45,978 nt of DNA, taken from Lachnospiraceae bacterium. Lineage in GTDB: Bacteria > Bacillota > Clostridia > Lachnospirales > Lachnospiraceae. Position 1 is the stretch's first letter; the number at the start of each line of letters is the position of its first letter. Positions 1 to 7,230 of the stretch are shown here, one piece after another. The position numbers were made by a program, and so were the translations under genes. The notes beneath the pieces were generated by a model. That model was not told the DNA's origin. It saw only the letters and a list, made by a program, of their open reading frames with translations, and made no database searches. The DNA is taken from NCBI GenBank assembly GCA_017527205.1, contig JAFXQK010000061.1, forward strand, positions 1 through 45,978, given 5' to 3'.

Positions 1-21
1 CTGATTTTGTTTACAATTCAT
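1..21 (-). CDS. first seven codons of a gene leaving the window
   Basis: The minus strand carries an ATG at 21 preceded by a strong AAAGGAGA ribosome site (38-31) at nine-base spacing. It opens a reading frame MNCKQNQ that runs off the left edge. The product cannot be named from seven residues. Placement next to a recombinase and an AT-rich dyad suggests a separately regulated gene, but this is only inferred. Confidence 0.4.
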
Positions 22-42
22 TTGTGGGTGTCTCCTTTGAAA

Positions 43-78
43 AATGATTATTATTAACTCGCCAAGTTAACAATCATT
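43..78. repeat. interrupted dyad upstream of the left-edge gene
   Basis: AATGATT plus TTAAC on the left (43-58) is mirrored by GTTAACAATCATT on the right (66-78), with three extra bases in the left arm. It lies directly upstream of the ribosome site of the left-edge gene, in its expected promoter region. A regulator site or a leader hairpin are both possible. Confidence 0.4.
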
Positions 79-140
79 ATTCTAAGGGTGACACTCATTT
101 TTTGCAAATCCGCTGTTAGTTACTTAACAGGAATGCTCCT

Positions 141-168
141 TGTTTCATAAAGTAGACAATATGAAACA
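141..168. repeat. 28-bp dyad over the -35 box: operator or recombinase site
   Basis: TGTTTCATA (141-149) and TATGAAACA (160-168) are perfect 9-bp inverted repeats separated by ten bases that contain the -35 box of the neighbouring promoter. The geometry (9-bp arms beginning TGT, 28 bp overall) resembles crossover subsites of Tn3-family resolvases. The gene for a small serine recombinase starts 79 bp away at its 3' end. A repressor operator is the simpler alternative. Confidence 0.45.
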
Positions 169-181
169 GTTACTGTATAAT
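153..181 (+). promoter_or_regulatory. sigma-A type promoter, plus strand
   Basis: TAGACA (153-158), 17 bases, then TATAAT (176-181) form a near-consensus vegetative promoter. It points toward the 3' end of the recombinase gene, which lies on the opposite strand, and I see no convincing open frame downstream. It may drive an antisense or small RNA, or have lost its gene. A short AAAATC/GATTTT hairpin (194-208) follows the likely start site. Confidence 0.5.
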
Positions 182-246
182 GAGAGCGTAAGAAAAATCA
201 GCGATTTTGGGGTGGTTTTCTGTTTTTATACGGTGTATTACAATGT

Positions 247-864
247 CTAGTTTAAAAAACAATTCTCCTGCCCCTCAAACTCCTTGCAACGTCGATAAAA
301 CAAGGAATTGCTAACTCCAAGTTCGGCTGCAGCTTCTCGAATTGTCACTTCGCCCCGATACCACTTTTCACAGTATTCCTCTAACCCCTTCGGATTGCTT
401 TTCTTTGCGGGACCAAACTTCACACCTCGCCGTTTTGCAGCTGCAATTCCCTCCGCCTGCCTTTGTCTGATGAAGGTTCTTTCCATCTCGGCAACATATG
501 CCAGAATCTGTAGCACAAGATCTGCCACGAACATCCCCGTCAGCCCATCCTTTGTTTCATAAGTGTTAAGAAGAGGCATGTCCAATACTTTTATGTTTGC
601 TTCTTTCTCTTTTGTAATCACTTTCCACTGATTCAAAATCTCCTCATAATTGCGTCCCAGCCGATCAATGCTCATAATAATGACAAGGTCACCCCGCCTT
701 AACTTCTTAAGCATTTTCTGATATTGCGGTCTGCAAAAATCCTTTCCCGACAATTTGTCAATAAATATGTGACTCCTTTGAATCCCCATTTCCGTTAATG
801 CATCCAGCTGCCTGTCCGTGTTCTGCTCCTTCGAGGATACGCGAACATAACCATATTTTTCCAT
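247..864 (-). CDS. small serine recombinase (resolvase/invertase family)
   Basis: This 205-residue protein is a site-specific DNA recombinase that should cleave DNA through a serine. The N-terminal catalytic domain shows YVRVSS, with the expected nucleophile at Ser10, and SIDRLGRN, which carries the conserved active-site arginines near residues 66-73. The long helix E region follows, and the last 50 or so residues (REAAAELGVSNSLFYRRC) form a helix-turn-helix DNA-binding domain. The size fits Tn3-type resolvases or Hin-type invertases rather than large serine integrases. The start is fixed by AAGGAGG six bases upstream. It is divergent from the XRE gene and shares its control region. No transposase lies beside it, so this may be the remnant of a larger element. 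Confidence 0.9.
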   Translation of the reverse strand: MEKYGYVRVSSKEQNTDRQLDALTEMGIQRSHIFIDKLSGKDFCRPQYQKMLKKLRRGDLVIIMSIDRLGRNYEEILNQWKVITKEKEANIKVLDMPLLNTYETKDGLTGMFVADLVLQILAYVAEMERTFIRQRQAEGIAAAKRRGVKFGPAKKSNPKGLEEYCEKWYRGEVTIREAAAELGVSNSLFYRRCKEFEGQENCFLN

Positions 865-926
865 GACCTGCCTCCTTCATATTTTTAGGTTAAATATAAA
901 GCAGACATTGCAACACCCATAAGTCC

Positions 927-954
927 ATTATAAATTATTCGCCAATATACGCAA
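927..954 (-). promoter_or_regulatory. promoter of the serine recombinase
   Basis: On the minus strand TTGCGT (954-949), 16 bases, then a perfect TATAAT (932-927) precede the recombinase ribosome site. The -35 box lies inside the TACGCA/TGCGTA operator. A weaker plus-strand promoter for the XRE gene (TTGCAA at 908-913 with TAAATT or TATAAA near 929-936) overlaps it, so the two genes have overlapping divergent promoters. Confidence 0.6.
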
Positions 955-979
955 GTGCGTACACTCGTCTGCGTATATT
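944..979. promoter_or_regulatory. shared operator with three TGCGTA half-sites
   Basis: AATATACGCA (944-953) and TGCGTATATT (970-979) are perfect 10-bp inverted repeats. The left arm also forms a tight palindrome, TACGCA-AG-TGCGTA (948-961). TGCGTA half-sites therefore occur at 948 (inverted), 956 and 970, the last two 14 bp apart. The operator covers the recombinase -35 box and the likely XRE start site. Autorepression by the XRE protein together with recombinase control is the obvious model. Confidence 0.6.
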
Positions 980-1009
980 TTTTTACAATATTTCTGAGGT
1001 GAAAACATT

Positions 1010-1252
1010 ATGAATGTTAAAGATGCAGTCGCAATAAGATTTCAACAGATCTGTAAAGAACGGAACATGACCCTGAACGAACTAGCCAATCTTTCCGGCG
1101 TGACTCCATCCACGCTTTACAGCATGATGGACAAAAGAAGAAGGGACATCTCCCTCCTCACAATCAAAAAATTTTGTGACGGACTGGAAATGTCTCTTAC
1201 AGAGTTTTTTCAGAATAAAATTTTTGATGAATTGGAACCCGAAATTAAATAA
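1010..1252 (+). CDS. XRE-family (Cro/CI-like) transcriptional regulator
   Basis: An 80-residue single-domain DNA-binding protein. Residues 5-68 carry the Cro/CI helix-turn-helix, with MTLNELANLSGVTPSTLYS as the turn and recognition helix and DISLLTIKKFCDGLEMSLTEFF as the typical end of the fold. There is no separate sensor or dimerisation domain. A GAGGTG ribosome site lies eight bases before the ATG. It is transcribed divergently from the recombinase across an operator of TGCGTA half-sites, so it probably represses itself and the recombinase. It is one of very few plus-strand genes in the window. Confidence 0.85.
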   Translation: MNVKDAVAIRFQQICKERNMTLNELANLSGVTPSTLYSMMDKRRRDISLLTIKKFCDGLEMSLTEFFQNKIFDELEPEIK

Positions 1253-1277
1253 ACATATCTCTATGTAATACTGACCA

Positions 1278-1376
1278 TTGACACATAGCAACCCCTTAAT
1301 ATATAATAAGCGTCTCAATGAATTCATTGTTGCCCTTATAGGACTTTGTTACAAAGTTCTTAAGGATAGAAAATAG
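1278..1376 (+). pseudogene. possible remnant of a small membrane toxin (Hol-Tox-like)
   Basis: A short plus-strand frame ends in EFIVALIGLCYKVLKDRK and stops at TAG 1374-1376, just before a strong hairpin. Small holin-like type I toxins of Firmicutes are about 30-35 residues with such a hydrophobic stretch and a lysine-rich end. The only start is a TTG at 1278 without a ribosome site, and the usual MxxYEA-type N-terminus is absent, so the 5' half may have been lost. The identification rests mainly on the convergent antisense RNA. Confidence 0.3.
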
Positions 1377-1461
1377 CCGCCAACTATTCCCAGTAGTTGA
1401 CGGCTAGGTTGTAAAACTTAGTCTCACTATAAAGGGTAGCCGCCTCTATGGCTTTCCCCTT
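1368..1461 (-). ncRNA. predicted antisense RNA of a type I toxin-antitoxin locus
   Basis: A promoter at 1496-1468 predicts a transcript of about 94 nt. It begins with a hairpin formed by AAAGGGGAAAGCC and GGCTACCCTTT (about 1461-1431). It ends in a 13-bp hairpin TAGCCGTCAACTA/TAGTTGGCGGCTA with one mismatch (1406-1374), followed by TTTTCT. The RNA overlaps the 3' end of the plus-strand small hydrophobic frame, the convergent layout of TxpA/RatA and Fst systems. The two hairpins are seen directly; the function is inferred. Confidence 0.5.
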
Positions 1462-1467
1462 TATTAG

Positions 1468-1496
1468 AATATAACATGTTTAGTTTGCATATGCAA
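1468..1496 (-). promoter_or_regulatory. promoter of the antisense RNA
   Basis: TTGCAT (1496-1491), 17 bases, then TATATT (1473-1468) on the minus strand. It sits immediately downstream of the AEC transporter gene and points into the two-hairpin RNA. Confidence 0.55.
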
Positions 1497-1528
1497 GAAA
1501 TTTCTTTTCTAAGAAGCCCCAATCTTTT

Positions 1529-2575
1529 TTAGATCACTCCAAGGCTCCTAAGCACAAACAGCCACAGCGTCAACGAAAAGGAGCATCCAAAGGTGGTCAG
1601 CATGATCACGCTGCTGCTCAGCGTTCCCTCATGCCCCATGCTCTTTGCCATGATATAGCAACTCACGGTCGTTGCGCTTCCGAGCATCACGAGGATTGCA
1701 ACAATCTGCTCTCCCTTAAAGCCCAGCGCCACGGCAATCGGCAGAAAGATTGCTGCCAGCGCGAAAAGCTTAATAAACGCTGCAACGAGTGCTGGTTTGA
1801 TATCTCCGATAGCCTTTTTGAACTCAAAGGTTGCACCCATGGACATCAGGCCGAGTGGTGTTGCCAATGCTGCAACATTTGAGACAATCGTCTGGAAAAT
1901 CTTCGGTTGCGGAATGCGGATCAGCGACCAGATAAGACCGATGGCAATGCCGATAATAATCGGATTTGTGACGATCCCATAAAGCGTCTTTTTCAGGAGC
2001 GCTCCTTGATCCTGTGCAGGCATCTCAGCTTGCGACACATTGTTGGCCCTGCTCGGCTCCCCTGGGGAATTAGAATTTTGCTTACTAGGCGTTCCCGCTT
2101 CTGCCTTCGTAGGCGTTTCCGCCGTCAGCATCAGCACGATCACCGCAAAAATATTATATAAGGGTACGCTTCCGAGGATCATCAGCGGACCCATGCCGCT
2201 TGCCGCATCGCCATAGATGTTATGAATAAACGCAATCCCGAGGAGTGCCGCACTGCTGCGGTAGGAGCTCTGGATAAACTCTCCCCGCTTCCCCTTATCC
2301 TTAACGACGACCTTAGAGAACAGCGCAATCACTGCAATGCTAACGCTCGTCACGAGAAAGCAAAACAAAACGAACTTTCCGTTCCAGGTTCCTGCAAAGT
2401 CCTGGCTCGCCAAATCCTTGAAAACCAGCACTGGCAGCGCCACCTTGAACACAAACTTGTTCATCCAGCCTGCCGCTTTTTCGTCAATCAGTCCAATCTT
2501 CCGAAATAGATACCCCAGCACCATCAACGCAAAAATCGGTGACGTCGCATTTAAACTAAAAACTAAATTCTCCAT
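1529..2575 (-). CDS. AEC-family permease (auxin efflux carrier type)
   Basis: This 348-residue integral membrane protein belongs by pattern to the AEC family, which exports or exchanges organic acids such as malate and malonate. Hydrophobic helices fill residues 10-155 and 200-345. The first half shows LGYLFRKIGLIDEKAAGWMN and the second half NPIIIGIAIGLIW, both typical of AEC inverted repeats. The central loop (about residues 155-195) is unusually long and rich in Thr, Pro, Ser and Gln. The gene follows the Gfo/Idh/MocA gene by about 50 bp and probably shares its transcript, so it may move an organic acid from the same catabolic route. The substrate cannot be read from sequence. Confidence 0.85.
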   Translation of the reverse strand: MENLVFSLNATSPIFALMVLGYLFRKIGLIDEKAAGWMNKFVFKVALPVLVFKDLASQDFAGTWNGKFVLFCFLVTSVSIAVIALFSKVVVKDKGKRGEFIQSSYRSSAALLGIAFIHNIYGDAASGMGPLMILGSVPLYNIFAVIVLMLTAETPTKAEAGTPSKQNSNSPGEPSRANNVSQAEMPAQDQGALLKKTLYGIVTNPIIIGIAIGLIWSLIRIPQPKIFQTIVSNVAALATPLGLMSMGATFEFKKAIGDIKPALVAAFIKLFALAAIFLPIAVALGFKGEQIVAILVMLGSATTVSCYIMAKSMGHEGTLSSSVIMLTTFGCSFSLTLWLFVLRSLGVI

Positions 2576-2625
2576 ATGTCTTCCTTACTGTCAACCAACA
2601 AAGCAGTCCGCCGCGCTGGTATATT

Positions 2626-3639
2626 TTAGTACCCCATCTCTTTTAGCAGTTTGTCAATCAGCTCTGCATTTTTGATCGAGAATTCGGGCGTAACGTGCGG
2701 CTTCTCTCCGTTCAGAATACATCTTCCGAGCTGCTCAACCTCCATACAATAATTGTGAGGCACAAATACGCTCTTTTCGATCACTCCATCCTGCGTAAAA
2801 ATCTTGTAGGACACATTGCCCTCCTGATTATACTCTACGTCCGAGCGAATGGACCCTTTCGTTCCATGAATAAAAAGCCTGTCATATCTGGAATTGGAAT
2901 TCTCTCCCAGATTCATGCCCACGTTAAAGGACGCACGAACACCATTCTTAAGGCGGATCAGGCCTGCCGTCAGGAAATCCACGTCAAGGTCCGTAAATTC
3001 CGCGCATGCCTTGACAAGCGTGGGCTCTAGTCCGTCCATGCCCTCCGCATTCTTCGCCTCCTCCATGGCCTTTGCCAACGTCAAAATCATGGTCGTACAA
3101 TAGCATCCCAGATCATACATGGCACCGCCGCCAAACTCTTTGTGGAGCCTGAAATCCTCCTTGTAGCCCTGCGTGACAAACGCCGTGTCGATATAGTTCA
3201 CTTCGCCAATGATACCGCTTTTGATATCCTCGCAAAGCGCTTCCACGTAAGGACTGTGCAGATAGGCATACGCCTCCATTAAGAACTTCCCGCACTCTTT
3301 TGCCGTCTGGTACATTTCCCTGCTTTCTGCCGCATTCATCGCCATGGGCTTCTCACACAGCACGTGCTTTCCAGCCTTTAGCGCTGCCTTCACCCATTTC
3401 AAATGAATGTCATTGGGAAGCGGAATATAAACTGCCTGCACGTTCTCGTCAGCAAGCAACTCGTCATAGCTGCCATAAGCCTTCTCAAATCCGTACTGCT
3501 CCTGAAATGCCTTCGCCTTCTCTGCGCTTCTTCCCGCAATGGCATAAAGCTCACAATTGTTGGCCTTCTTCATGCCTGGAATCATTCCCCATCTAGCCAC
3601 GTTTGCCGTTCCTAAAATACCCCACTTAACCTTGCTCAT
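2626..3639 (-). CDS. Gfo/Idh/MocA-family NAD(P)-dependent oxidoreductase
   Basis: A cytoplasmic dehydrogenase of 337 residues that oxidises or reduces sugars, inositols or similar polyols. The N-terminal Rossmann fold begins at once with VKWGILGTANVARWG. The family's EKP motif follows at about residue 98 (HVLCEKPMAMNAAESR), whose lysine takes part in catalysis, and the C-terminal half is the usual alpha/beta substrate domain. An in-frame codon 60 bases upstream exists, but AAAGGAGC seven bases before the ATG at 3639 and the immediate start of the fold favour the shorter form. It lies between the GH2 enzyme and the permease, so a role in galactoside or uronate catabolism is plausible. Confidence 0.9.
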   Translation of the reverse strand: MSKVKWGILGTANVARWGMIPGMKKANNCELYAIAGRSAEKAKAFQEQYGFEKAYGSYDELLADENVQAVYIPLPNDIHLKWVKAALKAGKHVLCEKPMAMNAAESREMYQTAKECGKFLMEAYAYLHSPYVEALCEDIKSGIIGEVNYIDTAFVTQGYKEDFRLHKEFGGGAMYDLGCYCTTMILTLAKAMEEAKNAEGMDGLEPTLVKACAEFTDLDVDFLTAGLIRLKNGVRASFNVGMNLGENSNSRYDRLFIHGTKGSIRSDVEYNQEGNVSYKIFTQDGVIEKSVFVPHNYCMEVEQLGRCILNGEKPHVTPEFSIKNAELIDKLLKEMGY

Positions 3640-3726
3640 GCCTGCTCCTTTCTGAAAATAACTGCTCCGTGTTTTCTGCTTCCTTCCAACGAGTTCCAAC
3701 TATTAAAAACCGTGATTACTTCTCAA

Positions 3727-6183
3727 TTATCTAACGCAAAACATTTCTTCCATCGAATCAAAGCCTTCTGCCTTTACGACTAGCTTACAGCTTCCTGCCT
3801 CATACCCTGAGCGCAGGATTGCTAATGCACGCCCTCTGTAGGTTGTGGCAAAGGCATCCGTGTAATCCTCCTCCGTAATCGGATTTCCAGAACCAAAGCC
3901 TGCAAGCACGCATGCCCCCTCGACATCTGCTTCCAACTTCACCTCCGCATCCGGTACTACACGTCCCTCCTGATCTACGATCTCAATTCCAACATAAATC
4001 AAATCATGTCCGTCAGCGCAGGCCTCCGTCGTTTCAGGCACCAATCGAAGCTTCGCAGGCGCACCCGTGGTTGCCAGCTCCGCCCTGCTGATTTCCTTTC
4101 CATCCTGATAGCTGATCGCGACAACCCTTCCTGGCTGGTAGGTTGTCTCAAAGCGAACACTGTTCGGCAGCGGTCTCTCCTTGGAAACCTGCTTTCTCCC
4201 AATGCTGCTTCCATTAACTAATACTTCAACTTCCTCAGCCCCGGAAAAGACCACCAACTCAATCGGCGCTCCAACGCTCTCATAATTCCAGCAGGAAAGC
4301 ACTGCAGGAAATCCCCACATGCTGGTAAGCTCCCTCTTTCCAAAGTTCATCGGATGCATGGAATAGAGATAGGTTCTCTTGCTTCCCCATACAATGCTTC
4401 GATATGCTCCCTGTGGCAGCATCCGTCCCGTAATATCAAAGTCTGCATCGTTCGCCGTTCTCCAAGGATAGGGCGAAGTCCCCTGCGGCATCAGCTCCCA
4501 TGGATTCTTCGGTGCGCTTGCGTCATCAACGTCATAATATGCTGCCTTACCAATACCCGCCTCGCCAAGATAATCCCACGCCGTCCAGGTAAAGTCGCCA
4601 ATGACATATGGCAGCCTTTCCACCAAAGGCCACCGAAAACCGATCTCCTTCGGGAAATTCTCAGAGCCTAAGATGACCCTCTCCGGGAACATCTCATGAT
4701 CCTGCTCATAAAGATCCTCCATATAATTATACCCGACAACATCTAATCCATTGGTAAAGGGCTCCGTACCCCTCTCCCATAGGGTCGTTCTGTCATCGTT
4801 GGCATTCTGCGCCTGATTCTGCCCTGCTGCCAAGGCATCATCCAGTCCGCTCCAGAACGAACAAATTCCGTTGCTGACAGGTCTCGTTCCATCAAGGGCA
4901 CGCACCTTCTCCGCCAGCATTGTCGCACGCTCATACCCGTCACTTAGGCCGCCACGCTCTGGGATCTCATTACCCGTCGACCATAAAATGACGCAGGGTG
5001 CAGTTCTGTCTCTCTTTACAAATGCAGTCAGGTCCTTCTCCCAATCCGACGCGAAGAATTGATTGTAATCACCGCCGCGCTTACCCATGGCCCATGCGTC
5101 AAATGCCTCATCAAAGACATACATGCCGACCCGATTACATGCCTCGATCAAAGCTGCAGACGGAGGATTGTGCGCCGTGCGGATCGCATTAAATCCAACC
5201 TCCTTGAGCTTCCTGATCTTTCTTTCCTCAATCCTTGTCAAGGTGACGGACCCAAGCAAACCATTGTCATGATGCAGGCAGCCGCCCTTTAGTTTTACGC
5301 TCTTTCCATTGATCAAAAGACCGCGTACGGCATCTGCGGAAATCGTGCGAATGCCAAACAGCGTAGACGCCTCGTCCACCGTAACCTCTTCGCTCTTGAC
5401 AAAATGCGTGCGGTATGTGCCTATGTCCTTCACGGTAGCCTTGACCTGATACAAATCAGGATGTTCCGCATCCCAAAGCATGGGATCTTTCACCGTCATT
5501 GTCATCCGTGCCGTTTCCGTCTTCCGCGCACTAACCTGAATCACACGCTTTGTTTCGGCAACGATGACTTCGCTTCCTTCAGGAAAAATCGTTAATGTCA
5601 CCTCTGCCATGCGATTTCCAAGTCCGCCATTTTCCACCTCGACCTGCGCCTCTAAAAAGGCATATCCGTCAGCCACTTCCTTAGTGTACGCGAAAATGCC
5701 GTCAGGAACAAGATGTACTCTCGGTCCATGCATTAGCTCTGCTCCGCGATACAATCCAGAACCCGTATACCAACGGGAATTCGGTTGCATGCTAGTATTA
5801 ACGTTGATGGTAATGCGGTTTTCTTCGCCAAAGGTCACGTAATCCGTCAGATCAACAAACTTTGGCGCATACCCATTATGCCAATGGGCGACCTTGCTCC
5901 CGTTCACGTCAACGGATGCATTCATCATAACGCCGTCAAATTTCAGTCCAACGCATTCCTGCTCCCATTCCTTAGGGAAAAAGACATATTTCGTATAATT
6001 CGACAAACCACCGGTAAAATATCCCATGTCAACGCTCGCAGGCGCATTAGGAGACACAGACGTCCCAATCATGCCGTCATGCGGCAGATTCACTTCCGCG
6101 CCTGGATCACTTTCAAGCATCCCGATGGAATCTAAATATCCCCTTCGAAACATCCACTTTTCATCTAAGTTGATCGTTTTCAT
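3727..6183 (-). CDS. glycoside hydrolase family 2 (beta-galactosidase-like)
   Basis: An 818-residue retaining glycosidase. The order of domains is: N-terminal jelly-roll sugar-binding domain (about 1-170), Ig-like domain (about 170-275), TIM barrel (about 280-575), a DUF4982-type domain (about 585-680) and a C-terminal Ig-like domain. Family signatures are GFNAIRTAHNPPS, ILWSTGNEIPE, whose glutamate near residue 405 is the acid/base, and VILGSENFP, whose glutamate near 507 is the nucleophile. There is no signal peptide, so it acts on imported oligosaccharides. GGGAGA lies five bases before the start. The start overlaps the stop of a 28-codon frame, which suggests translational coupling. The exact sugar (galactoside or glucuronide) is not decided by sequence. 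Confidence 0.93.
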   Translation of the reverse strand: MKTINLDEKWMFRRGYLDSIGMLESDPGAEVNLPHDGMIGTSVSPNAPASVDMGYFTGGLSNYTKYVFFPKEWEQECVGLKFDGVMMNASVDVNGSKVAHWHNGYAPKFVDLTDYVTFGEENRITINVNTSMQPNSRWYTGSGLYRGAELMHGPRVHLVPDGIFAYTKEVADGYAFLEAQVEVENGGLGNRMAEVTLTIFPEGSEVIVAETKRVIQVSARKTETARMTMTVKDPMLWDAEHPDLYQVKATVKDIGTYRTHFVKSEEVTVDEASTLFGIRTISADAVRGLLINGKSVKLKGGCLHHDNGLLGSVTLTRIEERKIRKLKEVGFNAIRTAHNPPSAALIEACNRVGMYVFDEAFDAWAMGKRGGDYNQFFASDWEKDLTAFVKRDRTAPCVILWSTGNEIPERGGLSDGYERATMLAEKVRALDGTRPVSNGICSFWSGLDDALAAGQNQAQNANDDRTTLWERGTEPFTNGLDVVGYNYMEDLYEQDHEMFPERVILGSENFPKEIGFRWPLVERLPYVIGDFTWTAWDYLGEAGIGKAAYYDVDDASAPKNPWELMPQGTSPYPWRTANDADFDITGRMLPQGAYRSIVWGSKRTYLYSMHPMNFGKRELTSMWGFPAVLSCWNYESVGAPIELVVFSGAEEVEVLVNGSSIGRKQVSKERPLPNSVRFETTYQPGRVVAISYQDGKEISRAELATTGAPAKLRLVPETTEACADGHDLIYVGIEIVDQEGRVVPDAEVKLEADVEGACVLAGFGSGNPITEEDYTDAFATTYRGRALAILRSGYEAGSCKLVVKAEGFDSMEEMFCVR

Positions 6184-6266
6184 TCCATCTCCCCTTCTCT
6201 TTCTCTTACGTCTTTTCTTTCTCCTACAGCTTCACTTTCTCTTACGCCTTCACTTTTTTCAGTCAT
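6180..6266 (-). CDS. possible 28-residue coupling ORF made of repeats
   Basis: ATG at 6266 overlaps the last codons of the nucleotidyltransferase, and TGA at 6182-6180 overlaps the ATG of the GH2 gene as ATGA. The encoded peptide is Glu/Arg/Lys-rich with a six-residue periodicity (VRESEA, VGERKD, VREREG) from three 18-bp repeats. No good ribosome site precedes it, so translation would depend on coupling. It may be a translational bridge rather than a functional peptide. Confidence 0.3.
   Translation of the reverse strand: MTEKSEGVRESEAVGERKDVREREGEME
6200..6253. repeat. three tandem 18-bp purine/pyrimidine repeats
   Basis: Units 6200-6217, 6218-6235 and 6236-6253 each begin TTTCTC on the plus strand and share TTTCTCNTACNNCTTNNC. 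They fill the gap between the nucleotidyltransferase and GH2 genes. Copy-number change by slippage would keep the reading frame of the small ORF across them. Confidence 0.75.
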
Positions 6267-7230
6267 CCTTAGGCCATGTGCTTCCAACGTCAAGTCCTCT
6301 CGCCCGAAGCCATTCATCCGCCACCGTCACATATCGCTTTTCTCCTGTCTCATTCTCCAGCGTCACGGACACCATGAGCCCTTCTTGCCCTGCAGGCCGC
6401 TCCTCACATCCGAAATCCCCGTCAAAAATATGCTTAATCTGCCAAAGGGGACGGTTCTTTTTGGCAGATCCTTCCAACAATTCCCGGAAAATTTGGTTCA
6501 ATGCCTCCAAATTTCTGTTATGGTCATTCGGAAGCGCATCACCGATTTCCTTTTGTTTTTTTAGTTCCTCCTCGATGAATGCCTTGATCACCGGCATCTG
6601 TGGATTCTCTTCCTTTTCCGTCGTGCGCTTTTTGATCTCCAACAATTCATCCAAGGCATTTCGAAATGTTTCCGGCAGTTCCAGCTTTAGCAGATCATCG
6701 AACAATACTGGAGGGGCCTCATGGTATCGCTCAATATATTCCGTTGCCAGAAGCGGGCGAAGTGCATAAAAATACTTCTTATAGCGCACCCTTTCCCCTT
6801 GAAGGTACTCCATGTAGGTTGAATTTGCCGTGCCATAATAATGGCATACCGCCGTCTTTTCTGAGAAATACTGCTTCGAAACCTCTCGAATTCTTTCCCA
6901 TTCCGGCGTCGTCCGATAGACCACAGGCGACCCGCTCCACTCAAAAAGCGTCGCGTTCCCCTTTGCAAAAAGCTTTAGTGCCTTCTTTATGTCCCAGCCG
7001 TTAATGTCCAGAACCTCATCCAACTGCCATTCGATCACGTCCTTGGGCTCCTCGATGCTTAGGTACGCTTCCATGGGGCGTACGTAAACGAACCGCACGT
7101 CATAATCACTGTCAGGTGACGCAAAACCCCAAGAACGGCTCCCTGATTCCACCGCATGAAGAATCTTTACGTGCTCCTTTTGTTCGATTTCATCTAGTTT
7201 TTCCTGAATCTCTTTTAAGATGTCTCTCAT
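6259..7230 (-). CDS. PF10127-type nucleotidyltransferase (first of a pair)
   Basis: A 323-residue member of the DNA polymerase beta nucleotidyltransferase superfamily, resembling the RlaP/YcgL group (PF10127). The active-site loop is GSRSWGFASPDSDYDVRFVY at about residues 30-50: a GS-x-x-x-G turn followed by SDYD, which supplies the two metal-binding aspartates. The rest is a helical substrate domain. Its start overlaps the stop of its upstream neighbour by four bases, so the two are translationally coupled. Biological roles of this family are poorly defined; links to RNA repair have been proposed. A REP-like palindrome lies inside the gene near residue 255. Confidence 0.85.
   Translation of the reverse strand: MRDILKEIQEKLDEIEQKEHVKILHAVESGSRSWGFASPDSDYDVRFVYVRPMEAYLSIEEPKDVIEWQLDEVLDINGWDIKKALKLFAKGNATLFEWSGSPVVYRTTPEWERIREVSKQYFSEKTAVCHYYGTANSTYMEYLQGERVRYKKYFYALRPLLATEYIERYHEAPPVLFDDLLKLELPETFRNALDELLEIKKRTTEKEENPQMPVIKAFIEEELKKQKEIGDALPNDHNRNLEALNQIFRELLEGSAKKNRPLWQIKHIFDGDFGCEERPAGQEGLMVSVTLENETGEKRYVTVADEWLRARGLDVGSTWPKDD
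6437..6469. repeat. REP-like palindrome inside the nucleotidyltransferase gene
   Basis: Perfect 10-bp inverted repeats ATCTGCCAAA (6437-6446) and TTTGGCAGAT (6460-6469) flank GGGGACGGTTCTT. A 15-base core, GGACGGTTCTTTTTG, recurs exactly at 8273-8287 in an intergenic gap. From memory, this core resembles REP-type elements mobilised by RAYT transposases. Here it is in frame and encodes part of SAKKNRPLWQI. Confidence 0.45.
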
